From Parasutterella secunda (GTDB taxonomy: Bacteria > Pseudomonadota > Gammaproteobacteria > Burkholderiales > Burkholderiaceae_F), in NCBI RefSeq assembly GCF_023336895.1, contig NZ_JAMBLT010000002.1:1-64000 (forward strand): a DNA stretch of 64,000 bases, written 5' to 3'. The number at the start of each line of letters is the position of its first letter. Positions within the stretch are counted from its first letter, which is position 1. Below are positions 9,373-17,925 of the stretch, in pieces. A model generated the notes under the pieces. It was not told the origin of the DNA. It searched no databases and saw only the letters and a list, made by a program, of their open reading frames with translations. A program made the translations under genes and the position numbers.

Positions 9373-12300
9373 GAAACGAATTTAATGTCATCGATTCGCC
9401 TCTTTGTGGCCGAAAACTCATTGAAGCCAGTGCCGGCACAGGTAAGACATACTCACTAATTCATATTGTCTTGCGCCTGATTGTTGAAGAACGGATTCCG
9501 ATTGAAAGACTGTTGCTGGTAACTTTCACCAAAGCCGCCACGGCTGAATTGAAGATGCGCGTGCGCGAGATTTTAATTCGTGCGCAACAAGCCTATGAAG
9601 ATTGTCGTGATGATGACACACGATACGATCCGACACTCATTGCCTTGATCAAAAAGTGGCGGCAGGCAAAGATTGATCCCAGTGTTTTTCAAGATGCTAT
9701 CGATCGGCTTGATGATGCTTCGATCTGCACGATCCATAGTTTTTGCCAAAAGATGCTTGAAGAACACAAGTTCTCAAGTTCTGAAGGCTTTGACTTTGAA
9801 ATCGGAGACGATAGCGACCTTCGACGGGAAGTCATTGAAGAGTTTTTACGAGAGGCTTTAACGGTCTCGGATGACGATGAGTTTAAGAAACTGCTTCTTG
9901 ATACGGAGCCTTGGGACAGGATTCTTATTGCGCTAAATTCAGCGCCCAAAAATGCAACCGTTAAACTCTTTGATGACCTTCTTTTCATTGATCCGAAAAC
10001 CGGGCAGCACGCTAAGAAAGAATGGAAAAAAACGGACAATCAAATTAATTTGGAAAAGAGCCTTCGCTCATTGCTGACACAATTTATCGAGATCGCACCC
10101 GAGACATTGAAGCGTAAAAAACGTGAAAACGGCATCCGCTCCTTTGATGACTTGCTCTTAGACATGTACGAGGAACTCGACAACCGAGCTTTTGTCGAGC
10201 GTGTTCAAAGCCGCTATGACGGAATTCTCATTGACGAATTCCAAGACACCGATCCTATTCAGTACACCATTTTCAAGCGTCTTTTCCTCGACGAGGATAG
10301 CTGCGCCAAATCGGTCTTTTTTGTCGGCGATCCCAAACAGTCGATCTATCGATTCAGAAATGCCGACATCAATACCTATCTGGCCGCACAGGCCGATATC
10401 GGTGAAATTTATGAGCTAAAGAAAAACTATCGCTCCTGTCCGAGCCTCATCGAAGGAATCAATCGTTTCTTTACCGAGTCGGCCACCCCATTTTTAGATG
10501 CCGGCATGGGTTACAGTGCGATATCAGCCGGATCCAATAAAGGTCCCCTTTTACTCAAAAAAGGCGATTCGTTTGAAGCGCTACCCACCTTTGAAATTTG
10601 GACTAAAGAGAAAGCGGCTTTAAATCCTACCGGTGACCGCAATCAGCAAATCAACCTCATTGCCAATGAGATTGCCGCTTTACTATCCGGCAACGTTTAT
10701 AAGTCTAAAAATGAAAGGCTCAAACCTAGCGACATCGCTGTTTTATTTCGCGTGAAAAAATACGTGCCGGATTTTCGGGCTGCCTTGGCTAAAAAAGGCA
10801 TTCGTGTTCTTTTTCAAGATGAAAACAGCATTTTTTCAACCGAAGAAGCGCGAGAGATGCTCCTTATCATCGAAGCGCTTGAGTCACCCCGGGATATTAA
10901 AGCGTTGCGCTTAGCCAGAAGCACAAGACTGATGGGCGAGAGCATCAACGCGATCATCCCGGAAGCCTTCGACCGCGAGGGACAGTCGGAATTAGACGAT
11001 AAGGCTGCGCTTAAGGCCCGAGAGCTTATTGAAGAAGCCCTCACGATATGGAATAAGCGTGGGGTTTCCGCCGCCATAGCTAAAATTATGCGTGAGTGCG
11101 GCACACAAAAAAGACTCTTGCCGCTTCAAGACGGAGAACGACAGCTCGCCAATTATCAGCATCTCATGGAAGTGCTGCAGGAGACTTCTTTATCTTTAAA
11201 AGGCATTTCCGGTTTGGCCCGATGGCTGAGCCAGCAAATTCAAAATCCACCCGATGATGAAAAGTATCAATTAAGGCTTGACAGCGATGCGGACTTAGTC
11301 AATGTCATGACCATTCATAAGAGTAAAGGGCTCGAGTATCCAGTCATCTTTTTACCCTTTGCCAATGCTTTGGAATTGGGGGCCGCCGGTCACCATAAAA
11401 CTCGTGTCTTTAAGAGCATTCATAACGGTCGGATTTCATTTACTTTCAGTTTTTATCCGGTCTATCCGAACATTGACGAAACGCTCTACCATGAGGAGGA
11501 TTTGGAAAACTTGCGCTTGGCTTATGTGGCCATGACTCGAGCTTCACAACGCCTGGTGTTGCCTCTTACGTACTATAAAAGCGGCAAGGCTTTCAAAATT
11601 ACCAGCAATGCCTATGCCAAGACATTAACAGGTAAAGAAAAAGCCAGCCAAAGCGATTTTGAAACCTGTCTGACTCATTGGCTCAAAGACGCGCCCGAAG
11701 GACTGGCCGTGCAGAAAATAGCCGATGATACGCAATGCCTTTCATGGCACAAACAAAGCGCAACACGTCAAGACAATAATGAAACCGATGAAGAACTCAG
11801 TGCCGCGTGCGGCCGAGTGATTCCGACGTCATGGTTTCCGACGAGCTATACAGCCATTGCACGAGGAGCAGCAGAAACAACGGAACGTTTGACCCTTATT
11901 GAAGAAAAAGAAGATAGCGATGAAAGTGAATTGATGAATCGTGAATCTTTTGAAAAAAGTGAGCAGCAGAAAGATCCTCAGAAACTGACCATTATGGATT
12001 TTGAACGGGGACTTGAAAGCGGTACCTTTTTGCATGCTCTTTTTGAGCGAATCGGGTTTGATATTGTGAAAAAGGCCGCTGACGGCTCTGCGGAATCCGA
12101 GGCAACGCTTAATCGAAACCTTACGCGTCTCATGATTCCTTTCCAATACCATTTACAGCCCTATGGCATTGAAGGATATCTGCCGGTTTTAAACAAACTT
12201 TTAAAGGACGTGCTTTGCTCAAAGATAGTTGATAAAACTGTATTTGGAACTCAAACGGATTTGAGGTTGTGTGATTTAAGCGCTAAACAAAAAACCGCCG

Positions 12301-12842
12301 AAATGAATTTCACGATTGCGATCGGCAATCCGGCCGAAGGCCATCGTCCGGTGAGCGCCAAAAATTTGAGCAAACTTTTAAAGCATTTTGATCCCCTGTA
12401 TCACATTGAAATCGACAATGACAGAGAGTTGCGCGGCTACCTCACAGGCGCCATTGACCTTGCCTTTGAATTCGACGGCCGGTTCTTTGTTTTGGATTGG
12501 AAGGGCACAAAGTTAGCCGATACGGCGGAAGGCTTTTCCCATGAAAGAATGCTCGAAGAAATTCAAAAACATCATTACAGCCTTCAGTACCTGATTTATC
12601 TGGTCGCTCTCAGGCGTCACCTGCGTTTTTGCGGCATTGAAAACACCGATAAAAAAATGGGCGGCGTCATTTATGCCTTCATCCGTGGAATACGCAAAGA
12701 CGATCCCAAACCTTTCGGTGTTTTCACTGCCCGTCCGCCCAAGGCATTGATCGCCTGTTTGGACGATTTTTTTGAAAATGGTTATCACGAAGGTTCAGTG
12801 AACGCGTACGCTCAAACCGCTCAATTGGAAGGAACGATTTAA
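9369..12842 (+). CDS. recB: Exodeoxyribonuclease V beta chain RecB (helicase-nuclease)
   Basis: A 1157-aa SF1A helicase fused to a nuclease. Walker A ASAGTGKT is at residues 20-27, Walker B/DEFQDTDPIQY near residue 290, and helicase motif VNVMTIHKSKGLEYPVIFLP follows near residue 645. The C-terminal nuclease domain keeps its catalytic signature: GYLTGAIDLAFEFDGRFFVLDWKG (Asp, then Asp-x-Lys) and QYLIYLVALRRHL. RecB moves 3'-5' and degrades DNA until Chi is met, then loads RecA. It is slightly shorter than the ~1180 residues of E. coli RecB. The ATG overlaps the recC stop; the phosphatase gene starts 1 nt after the recB stop. Confidence 0.95.
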   Translation: MRNEFNVIDSPLCGRKLIEASAGTGKTYSLIHIVLRLIVEERIPIERLLLVTFTKAATAELKMRVREILIRAQQAYEDCRDDDTRYDPTLIALIKKWRQAKIDPSVFQDAIDRLDDASICTIHSFCQKMLEEHKFSSSEGFDFEIGDDSDLRREVIEEFLREALTVSDDDEFKKLLLDTEPWDRILIALNSAPKNATVKLFDDLLFIDPKTGQHAKKEWKKTDNQINLEKSLRSLLTQFIEIAPETLKRKKRENGIRSFDDLLLDMYEELDNRAFVERVQSRYDGILIDEFQDTDPIQYTIFKRLFLDEDSCAKSVFFVGDPKQSIYRFRNADINTYLAAQADIGEIYELKKNYRSCPSLIEGINRFFTESATPFLDAGMGYSAISAGSNKGPLLLKKGDSFEALPTFEIWTKEKAALNPTGDRNQQINLIANEIAALLSGNVYKSKNERLKPSDIAVLFRVKKYVPDFRAALAKKGIRVLFQDENSIFSTEEAREMLLIIEALESPRDIKALRLARSTRLMGESINAIIPEAFDREGQSELDDKAALKARELIEEALTIWNKRGVSAAIAKIMRECGTQKRLLPLQDGERQLANYQHLMEVLQETSLSLKGISGLARWLSQQIQNPPDDEKYQLRLDSDADLVNVMTIHKSKGLEYPVIFLPFANALELGAAGHHKTRVFKSIHNGRISFTFSFYPVYPNIDETLYHEEDLENLRLAYVAMTRASQRLVLPLTYYKSGKAFKITSNAYAKTLTGKEKASQSDFETCLTHWLKDAPEGLAVQKIADDTQCLSWHKQSATRQDNNETDEELSAACGRVIPTSWFPTSYTAIARGAAETTERLTLIEEKEDSDESELMNRESFEKSEQQKDPQKLTIMDFERGLESGTFLHALFERIGFDIVKKAADGSAESEATLNRNLTRLMIPFQYHLQPYGIEGYLPVLNKLLKDVLCSKIVDKTVFGTQTDLRLCDLSAKQKTAEMNFTIAIGNPAEGHRPVSAKNLSKLLKHFDPLYHIEIDNDRELRGYLTGAIDLAFEFDGRFFVLDWKGTKLADTAEGFSHERMLEEIQKHHYSLQYLIYLVALRRHLRFCGIENTDKKMGGVIYAFIRGIRKDDPKPFGVFTARPPKALIACLDDFFENGYHEGSVNAYAQTAQLEGTI

Positions 12843-12843
12843 T

Positions 12844-13296
12844 ATGATTCGACGTAAACCACAAGCCATTGTTTTTGATCTGGACGGCACCCTTTGCGAT
12901 TGCGAACATAGGGTTCACTTTATGCGTGAACGACCGAAGCGCCGGGAAGAGTTTCACTCGGCGTGTGTTTTTGACAAAGTTGTGCCTGCCTGTAAAGCGC
13001 TAATCGACATGGCAGAAGAAAAAGGAATCAAGGTTATTCTTTTATCGGCCCGCCCTGCCCGCTTTAAACCACAAACCGAAGAATGGCTCACCAAGAACAA
13101 TATTCATTATGATCAGTTGATCCTGAGCCATTATCCGGAACTGAGCGACCCGGACTATAAGCTTAAAATGTACCGGGAACTGATTGAACCTTTTGCGGAC
13201 GTTATCTTTGCCATCGATGATCGTGATATCGTGGTTCAAATGTGGAGAGACAATGCCATCACGTGTCTCGATATCGCCGGCAATCACTTCTCTTAG
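12844..13296 (+). CDS. HAD phosphatase resembling polynucleotide 3'-phosphatase (PNKP domain)
   Basis: A 150-aa HAD-superfamily protein. Motif I is FDLDGTLCD (Asp12, Asp14), motif II is LLSARP (Ser68, followed by Arg70), a Lys lies in the KLKMYR segment, and motif III is FAIDDRDIVVQMWR (Asp125, Asp126, Arg127). The DDR..VV.MWR ending and the overall order match the phosphatase half of T4 polynucleotide kinase/phosphatase, which removes DNA or RNA 3'-phosphates. There is no kinase domain. It sits inside the operon: 1 nt after recB and 14 nt before recD. A role in cleaning 3' ends for recombination repair is an inference from this position. Confidence 0.82.
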   Translation: MIRRKPQAIVFDLDGTLCDCEHRVHFMRERPKRREEFHSACVFDKVVPACKALIDMAEEKGIKVILLSARPARFKPQTEEWLTKNNIHYDQLILSHYPELSDPDYKLKMYRELIEPFADVIFAIDDRDIVVQMWRDNAITCLDIAGNHFS

Positions 13297-13310
13297 ACAG
13301 GTAAGCGACC

Positions 13311-15140
13311 ATGGCAGACAATCAAACAGAACTCAGCCCCATGCAGCTCGCCTATCGGGCGATTGGCCTTTCACTTTGGCGAACACGCCAAAGGGCTCTC
13401 GGCACAAACGAAAACGCGCCCGAATGCCTTTTCAAACTAATGGACGCTTTGGCCATAGCTGATGAAAAAGGAAGTGTGTGCATACAATGGGAAAAGACCG
13501 AAGCCTTCCTTGGAGGCGAAGAAATTCAACTTTTAACTGAAAAACGTCTGCTCGCGCAAAAACCACAGTCAGACCGGGAAAATATTGACGAGGAGATTCC
13601 TTTTGTTCTCGACATCGGCGAACGAGTTAACCGTCTGTACATGCAGCGTCACTTTGAACAAGAACGTGATGTCGCCACCAAAATTTTGGCTTTTACACAA
13701 CAAGATTCTTTCAGTTTAGCGACTGCGGCAACCCAAACACTCAAGCACTTGGATACCCTGCGCTATAACGAATCCTCCGATGACGATCCCTCACGCGCAG
13801 AACAACAGGGGGCTGTTGCAGAGGCCTTGAAAAAACACTTTTTCATTATTACGGGCGGACCCGGTACAGGCAAAACAACGGTTGTTGCCAAACTTTTGGA
13901 ATGCCTTCTAGCTCAAGACGCTTCGCTTAAAGTGGCTCTGGCAGCTCCCACGGGTAAAGCCACAAGCCGCATCATGCAGTCTCTTATGGGATCATGCCAA
14001 CGTTTCCCATCATTCTTCAGTCGTGTATTGAAACGAATTCAAGAAAAAACACTTGCCGCCCAAACTATTCATAAGTGGCTTTTGACACGAAATGTTAAAG
14101 GCGTAATGCCCAGTGAAAAGGATCCTTTGGATATTGACGTTATGATCGTGGATGAAGCCTCCATGATTGATTTGCGATTAGCCCAAAGACTATTAAAAGT
14201 GATTGATCCGAAAAGAACCCGTCTGATTCTTTTGGGCGATAAATTTCAGTTGTCTGCCGTGGGGCCGGGTTCTGTCTTAGCTGATCTGACCGCAGAAGAT
14301 GGAGCGCTTGCCAATAATATGGCAGAACTGACCATCAGCCACCGTTTCACAAGCGACTCCAATGTCGGCCGTTTGGCTCAAGCCATCAAATCAGCCAACT
14401 CTAGCTTTAATGGTGAAGACTTTATCAATCAATTTAAAAAAGCCGAAGACGGCAAAGATAAGGTAAGCATCCGCCTTTACCGAACAGGTTTTGTTGATCC
14501 GTCTCTTATTAACTGGATTCGCCCACATATCAAAAGCTATTTGCAAGCGCTAAACGACTACCTGAAGGATTTGGAAAATCTGATAGCCGATGAAAAACTT
14601 CTTAAAAAACTGTGGGATGAAGCGGAGAAATTTCGAATCTTAGCTTCGCAGCGCGAGGGGGCGAATGGCGTCAATGCCATTAATCGGTTAATGGAAAGCA
14701 TTGTTCGGGAACATGTAGGCGCTGAAGAAGATTCCCTTTTTTATCCTGGACGCCTGGTCATCATCCGAAAAAACACACCGGTTCTTGATGTCTACAACGG
14801 TGATGTGGGAATCGTGATCCCTCAAGCGGACGACTCTACCCGATATGATCTTTATATCGGTGACCGTCATAAACGCATTCCTGTCGGCCTCTTGCCCGAA
14901 CACGATACAGCTTTTGCCATGACGATTCACCAATCGCAAGGCTCACAGTTTGAACACGTTGCCGTGCTTTTGCCTGTTGCAGATGATAATCCCTTGTGCT
15001 GCCGGGAACTTTTCTATACGGGCGTTACCCGTGCTCAAAAAGAAGCGGCGGTCTTCGGAACGTTTAAGAGTATTGAAGCCTCTGTTTTACATAAGACAGA
15101 ACGCTCTAGTGGCTTGGCAGATCGCCTTCTAGGTCGATGA
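13311..15140 (+). CDS. recD: Exodeoxyribonuclease V alpha chain RecD
   Basis: A 609-aa SF1B helicase, the E. coli RecD length. Walker A ITGGPGTGKTT is near residue 180, Walker B MIVDEASMIDL near residue 280, followed by LILLGDKFQLSAVGPGSVLADL and the C-terminal motif AMTIHQSQGSQFEHVAVLLP and YTGVTRAQ. RecD is the 5'-3' motor of RecBCD and licenses the nuclease. The N-terminal ~110 residues match the RecD1 N-terminal domain that contacts RecC. It is the last gene of the WYL-recC-recB-phosphatase-recD operon and converges on ahpC. Confidence 0.95.
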   Translation: MADNQTELSPMQLAYRAIGLSLWRTRQRALGTNENAPECLFKLMDALAIADEKGSVCIQWEKTEAFLGGEEIQLLTEKRLLAQKPQSDRENIDEEIPFVLDIGERVNRLYMQRHFEQERDVATKILAFTQQDSFSLATAATQTLKHLDTLRYNESSDDDPSRAEQQGAVAEALKKHFFIITGGPGTGKTTVVAKLLECLLAQDASLKVALAAPTGKATSRIMQSLMGSCQRFPSFFSRVLKRIQEKTLAAQTIHKWLLTRNVKGVMPSEKDPLDIDVMIVDEASMIDLRLAQRLLKVIDPKRTRLILLGDKFQLSAVGPGSVLADLTAEDGALANNMAELTISHRFTSDSNVGRLAQAIKSANSSFNGEDFINQFKKAEDGKDKVSIRLYRTGFVDPSLINWIRPHIKSYLQALNDYLKDLENLIADEKLLKKLWDEAEKFRILASQREGANGVNAINRLMESIVREHVGAEEDSLFYPGRLVIIRKNTPVLDVYNGDVGIVIPQADDSTRYDLYIGDRHKRIPVGLLPEHDTAFAMTIHQSQGSQFEHVAVLLPVADDNPLCCRELFYTGVTRAQKEAAVFGTFKSIEASVLHKTERSSGLADRLLGR

Positions 15141-15141
15141 T

Positions 15142-15168
15142 AAAAAATGGGCTCCGTCAATGGAGCCC
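15142..15168 (-). terminator. Terminator between recD and ahpC
   Basis: A 7-bp stem (GGGCTCC/GGAGCCC, 6-nt loop) is flanked by a run of A on the plus strand, which becomes a U tail when read from ahpC. On the recD side the tail is poor, so it mainly serves ahpC. Confidence 0.7.
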
Positions 15169-15192
15169 TATCGTCTTAATATTAAAATACGA

Positions 15193-15756
15193 TTAGATTT
15201 TTCCAACCAATTCAATTGAAGGTTTTAGCGTTTTCTTACCCGGCTCCCACTTAGCAGGGCAAACCTCCCCCGGATTCTCGGCAACGTACTGAGCCGCTTG
15301 AACTTTGCGAAGAAGTTCCTTTGCATCACGACCGATACCACCGTCGTGATGTTCCATAATAACGATCTCGCCTTCAGGATTAATTACAAATGTTCCTCGC
15401 TCAGCCATACCATCGGCTTCGATCAAAACATCGAAATTACGAGCAATCGCCTTGGTGCTATCGCCTAACATCGGGAACTTCACTTTACCGACCGCCGGCG
15501 ATGATTCATGCCAAGCCATATGAGTGAAATGTGTATCACAACTGATTGCGTAGATTTCGACCCCAAGCTTAGTAAATTCCTCATAGTGTTCGGCTAAATC
15601 TTCTAACTCCGTAGGACACACAAAAGTAAAGTCTGCCGGATAGAAAAAAATGACAGACCAGTGTCCTTTAAGGCTTTCTTCCGTTACAGTAACAAAGCGT
15701 CCATTTACAAACGCTTCTGTTTTAAAGGGCAATACCTTGGTATTTAAAAGAGACAT
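15193..15756 (-). CDS. ahpC: Alkyl hydroperoxide reductase subunit C (2-Cys peroxiredoxin)
   Basis: A 187-aa typical 2-Cys peroxiredoxin of the AhpC group. The peroxidatic Cys47 is in DFTFVCPTELEDL, and the resolving Cys (near residue 166) is in GEVCPAKW; both are present. AhpC is the main scavenger of endogenous hydrogen peroxide and needs AhpF or another disulfide reductase, which is not encoded in this window. AGGAG lies 6-7 nt before the ATG. A near-perfect palindrome at 15769-15787, just upstream of the ribosome-binding site, suggests metal- or peroxide-dependent repression. Confidence 0.97.
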   Translation of the reverse strand: MSLLNTKVLPFKTEAFVNGRFVTVTEESLKGHWSVIFFYPADFTFVCPTELEDLAEHYEEFTKLGVEIYAISCDTHFTHMAWHESSPAVGKVKFPMLGDSTKAIARNFDVLIEADGMAERGTFVINPEGEIVIMEHHDGGIGRDAKELLRKVQAAQYVAENPGEVCPAKWEPGKKTLKPSIELVGKI

Positions 15757-15768
15757 TTTATTCTCCTA

Positions 15769-15787
15769 ATTGATAATGATTATCAAT
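15769..15787. promoter_or_regulatory. Fur/PerR-like operator upstream of ahpC
   Basis: ATTGATAATGATTATCAAT is a 19-bp palindrome broken only at its centre. It closely follows the Fur box (GATAATGATAATCATTATC) and is also compatible with PerR-type boxes. It starts 13 nt upstream of the ahpC ATG, so a bound repressor would block transcription or initiation. Which Fur-family protein binds cannot be told from sequence. Confidence 0.7.
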
Positions 15788-15887
15788 AATGATACAGAGA
15801 ATAAAATTTTTAAACGTAAAGAAATGTCAGAAACTATGGAAATGATTGGAATTGGGCCACGGATGTTTCCAGTGACCCATGACAAAG

Positions 15888-16379
15888 CTAAACAAACCGC
15901 ATCACGCACATAATGCCGATCATGATAAAGGCAATGGCAAGTTTTGCCGCGATGCCGGCAATCATACCGATCCAAGTGGCCAAACTGACTTTGCCTGCTT
16001 TTCGCATATCGCGGTGACCGATCATTTCACCCACAAAAGCCCCAATAACGGGGAAAAGGAAAATACCGACCAAACCAAAGGGGATTCCGACGATTGTGCC
16101 GACAAAGGCACCGGTCAAACCCAATTTTGTCGCCCCCGCTTTCTGCGCTCCCATGGTCTGGCTCACCCAATCGATGATAAGCGAGATAACCGTCAGCACG
16201 CCCAAAGCAATGAGCGTTCCCCAACCGAAGAATTGATAATCTTCAAGGTAGGCAATGAGCCAGCCGCCCGCAAAGATCATCGGAATACCGGGCAAAGCAG
16301 GAATAATGGTTCCGGCCAACCCAACAAGAATTAACACAAACGATACGGCGTACAAACCGTAGGTTATCAATGCATCCAT
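15888..16379 (-). CDS. DUF456 family membrane protein
   Basis: A 163-aa integral membrane protein with four to five hydrophobic segments and the glycine-rich pattern GLAGTIIPALPGIPMIFAGG near the N-terminus and GIPFGLVGIFLFPVIGAFVGE in the centre, both typical of DUF456. The function of the family is unknown. The ATG at 16379 was chosen because the residues encoded upstream overlap the dnaB 3' end and are not family-like. It starts 4 nt after the dnaB stop codon, so it is likely the distal gene of the dnaB transcript. Confidence 0.8.
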   Translation of the reverse strand: MDALITYGLYAVSFVLILVGLAGTIIPALPGIPMIFAGGWLIAYLEDYQFFGWGTLIALGVLTVISLIIDWVSQTMGAQKAGATKLGLTGAFVGTIVGIPFGLVGIFLFPVIGAFVGEMIGHRDMRKAGKVSLATWIGMIAGIAAKLAIAFIMIGIMCVMRFV

Positions 16380-16383
16380 AGTC

Positions 16384-17751
16384 TTATACTCTTGCCCTAT
16401 TCTTAAATTGTGTGAACTCACCAAAGAATGTGAGCTCCACCGTTCCGGTTGGACCGTTACGCTGTTTGCGGATAATAGCTTCTGCATCGCGTTCTTGGTC
16501 CGTATCCTTTAAATCTTGGTTATAAACAACGTCACGATAAAGGAAGATAATGACGTCAGCGTCCTGCTCGATAGAACCGGATTCTCTCAAGTCACTCATC
16601 ATCGGGCGTTTGTCAGGACGTTGTTCCAATGAACGATTTAACTGAGACAAACCGATAATGGGACAGTTGAGCTCTTTGGCCAAAAGTTTCAGCCCACGGG
16701 AAATATCGGAAATTTCCTGCGCGCGGTTCTCTCCCCGTCCATCACCCGACATCAACTGAATGTAGTCCACAACAATGAGTCCCAATTGTTTGACTTCACG
16801 CGACAAGCGTCTTGCGCGGGATCGAACATCAGTAATCGTCAAACCCGAAGAGTCATCAATAAAGATATTATGCGAATTGGCAATATCGGCTACCGCCGCC
16901 CCCATCTTTTGGAATTCGTCACCTTCTAAGCGGCCATTTCTTAAATGTTCCAAACGAATGCGCTGATAAGAGCTGATCAAACGCATAGCCAATTGTTCCG
17001 CCGGCATTTCCATGGAGAAAATCGCAACAGGCATCTCAGCGCGCAGGGCCACATATTCGGCGATGTTCATCGCAAAGGTTGTTTTACCCATGGCGGGGCG
17101 CCCTGCCACAACAATCAATTCACCGGGGTGCATGCCCTTTGTCAATCGGTCTAAATCAATAAAACCGGTCGGCACACCCGTGACAGGATTTTGGCTCTTG
17201 GAGTTATAAAGTTTCGTGATCTGCTCAGAAACCGCCGCCAATGCGCCTTTCACGGGTTTTAATCCGGCCCCGGCAACTTGGGCGTCTTCACTGATTTTGA
17301 AAATAGAACTTTCTGCCCGATCCAAAATGTCTTTTGTTTCCATTCCCTTGGTGTCCAAGGCAGAATCGACAATCTGGGAGCCGACATTGACCAAACTGCG
17401 AAGAATGCTTCGGTCGCGCACGATTTCAGCGTAACGACGAGCGTTGGCCGAATTGGGCGTGTTCATGGCCAAAGAGTTTAAAAAACTCTTGGTTCCTTCC
17501 TGACCCAAACCTACAGCGGCCATTGAATCGTGAACAGTCAAAACGTCCGCGGGACGTCCTTGACTGATAAGCTGAACAATATGCTCGTAGATGCGACGAT
17601 GATCCCCCCGGTAAAAGTCTTCAGGCGAGACAACGTCATTCACCATGTCAAAGACACGGTTATCAATCAAAAGACTTCCTAGTAAACCTTGTTCGGCTTC
17701 GGTCGAATGCGGCGGTAAGCGTACGGTATCAGTGGATTTTTCTTCAGGCAT
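16384..17751 (-). CDS. dnaB: Replicative DNA helicase DnaB
   Basis: A 455-aa hexameric helicase. The N-terminal domain (HSTEAEQGLLGSLLIDNRVFD, about residues 15-110) is the DnaG-interacting collar. The RecA-like C-terminal domain carries Walker A VVAGRPAMGKTTF, Walker B LGLIVVDYIQLM, and the DnaB signature IGLSQLNRSLEQRPDKRPMMSDLRES. Length fits the family (about 450-470). The ATG at 17751 was preferred over an upstream TTG at 17766 that lacks a Shine-Dalgarno sequence. In many proteobacteria dnaB follows rplI directly; here about 8.5 kb of accessory genes separates them. Confidence 0.96.
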   Translation of the reverse strand: MPEEKSTDTVRLPPHSTEAEQGLLGSLLIDNRVFDMVNDVVSPEDFYRGDHRRIYEHIVQLISQGRPADVLTVHDSMAAVGLGQEGTKSFLNSLAMNTPNSANARRYAEIVRDRSILRSLVNVGSQIVDSALDTKGMETKDILDRAESSIFKISEDAQVAGAGLKPVKGALAAVSEQITKLYNSKSQNPVTGVPTGFIDLDRLTKGMHPGELIVVAGRPAMGKTTFAMNIAEYVALRAEMPVAIFSMEMPAEQLAMRLISSYQRIRLEHLRNGRLEGDEFQKMGAAVADIANSHNIFIDDSSGLTITDVRSRARRLSREVKQLGLIVVDYIQLMSGDGRGENRAQEISDISRGLKLLAKELNCPIIGLSQLNRSLEQRPDKRPMMSDLRESGSIEQDADVIIFLYRDVVYNQDLKDTDQERDAEAIIRKQRNGPTGTVELTFFGEFTQFKNRARV

Positions 17752-17864
17752 TCTTCTGGATAGCAAAGATTAATGTTCAATAAATAGGAGAGTTATTTTA
17801 GCAGACGACCTTGTCCGCTCTTGAAAGAAAATGTTTCTGCAAACGAATTATTTTTGAGAAATAA

Positions 17865-17896
17865 ATTCCCGATGGCAAATTCTCGCCACCGGGAAT
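17865..17896 (-). terminator. Terminator after autotransporter 1
   Basis: A 12-bp stem with one G-U pair (ATTCCCGATGGC/GCCACCGGGAAT, 8-nt loop) lies 29 nt beyond the autotransporter stop. The minus-strand tail is T-rich (TTATTTCTC). It separates the accessory block from dnaB. Confidence 0.65.
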
Positions 17897-17925
17897 ATCT
17901 TGTTGTTTTTAATAAATATTATTAA

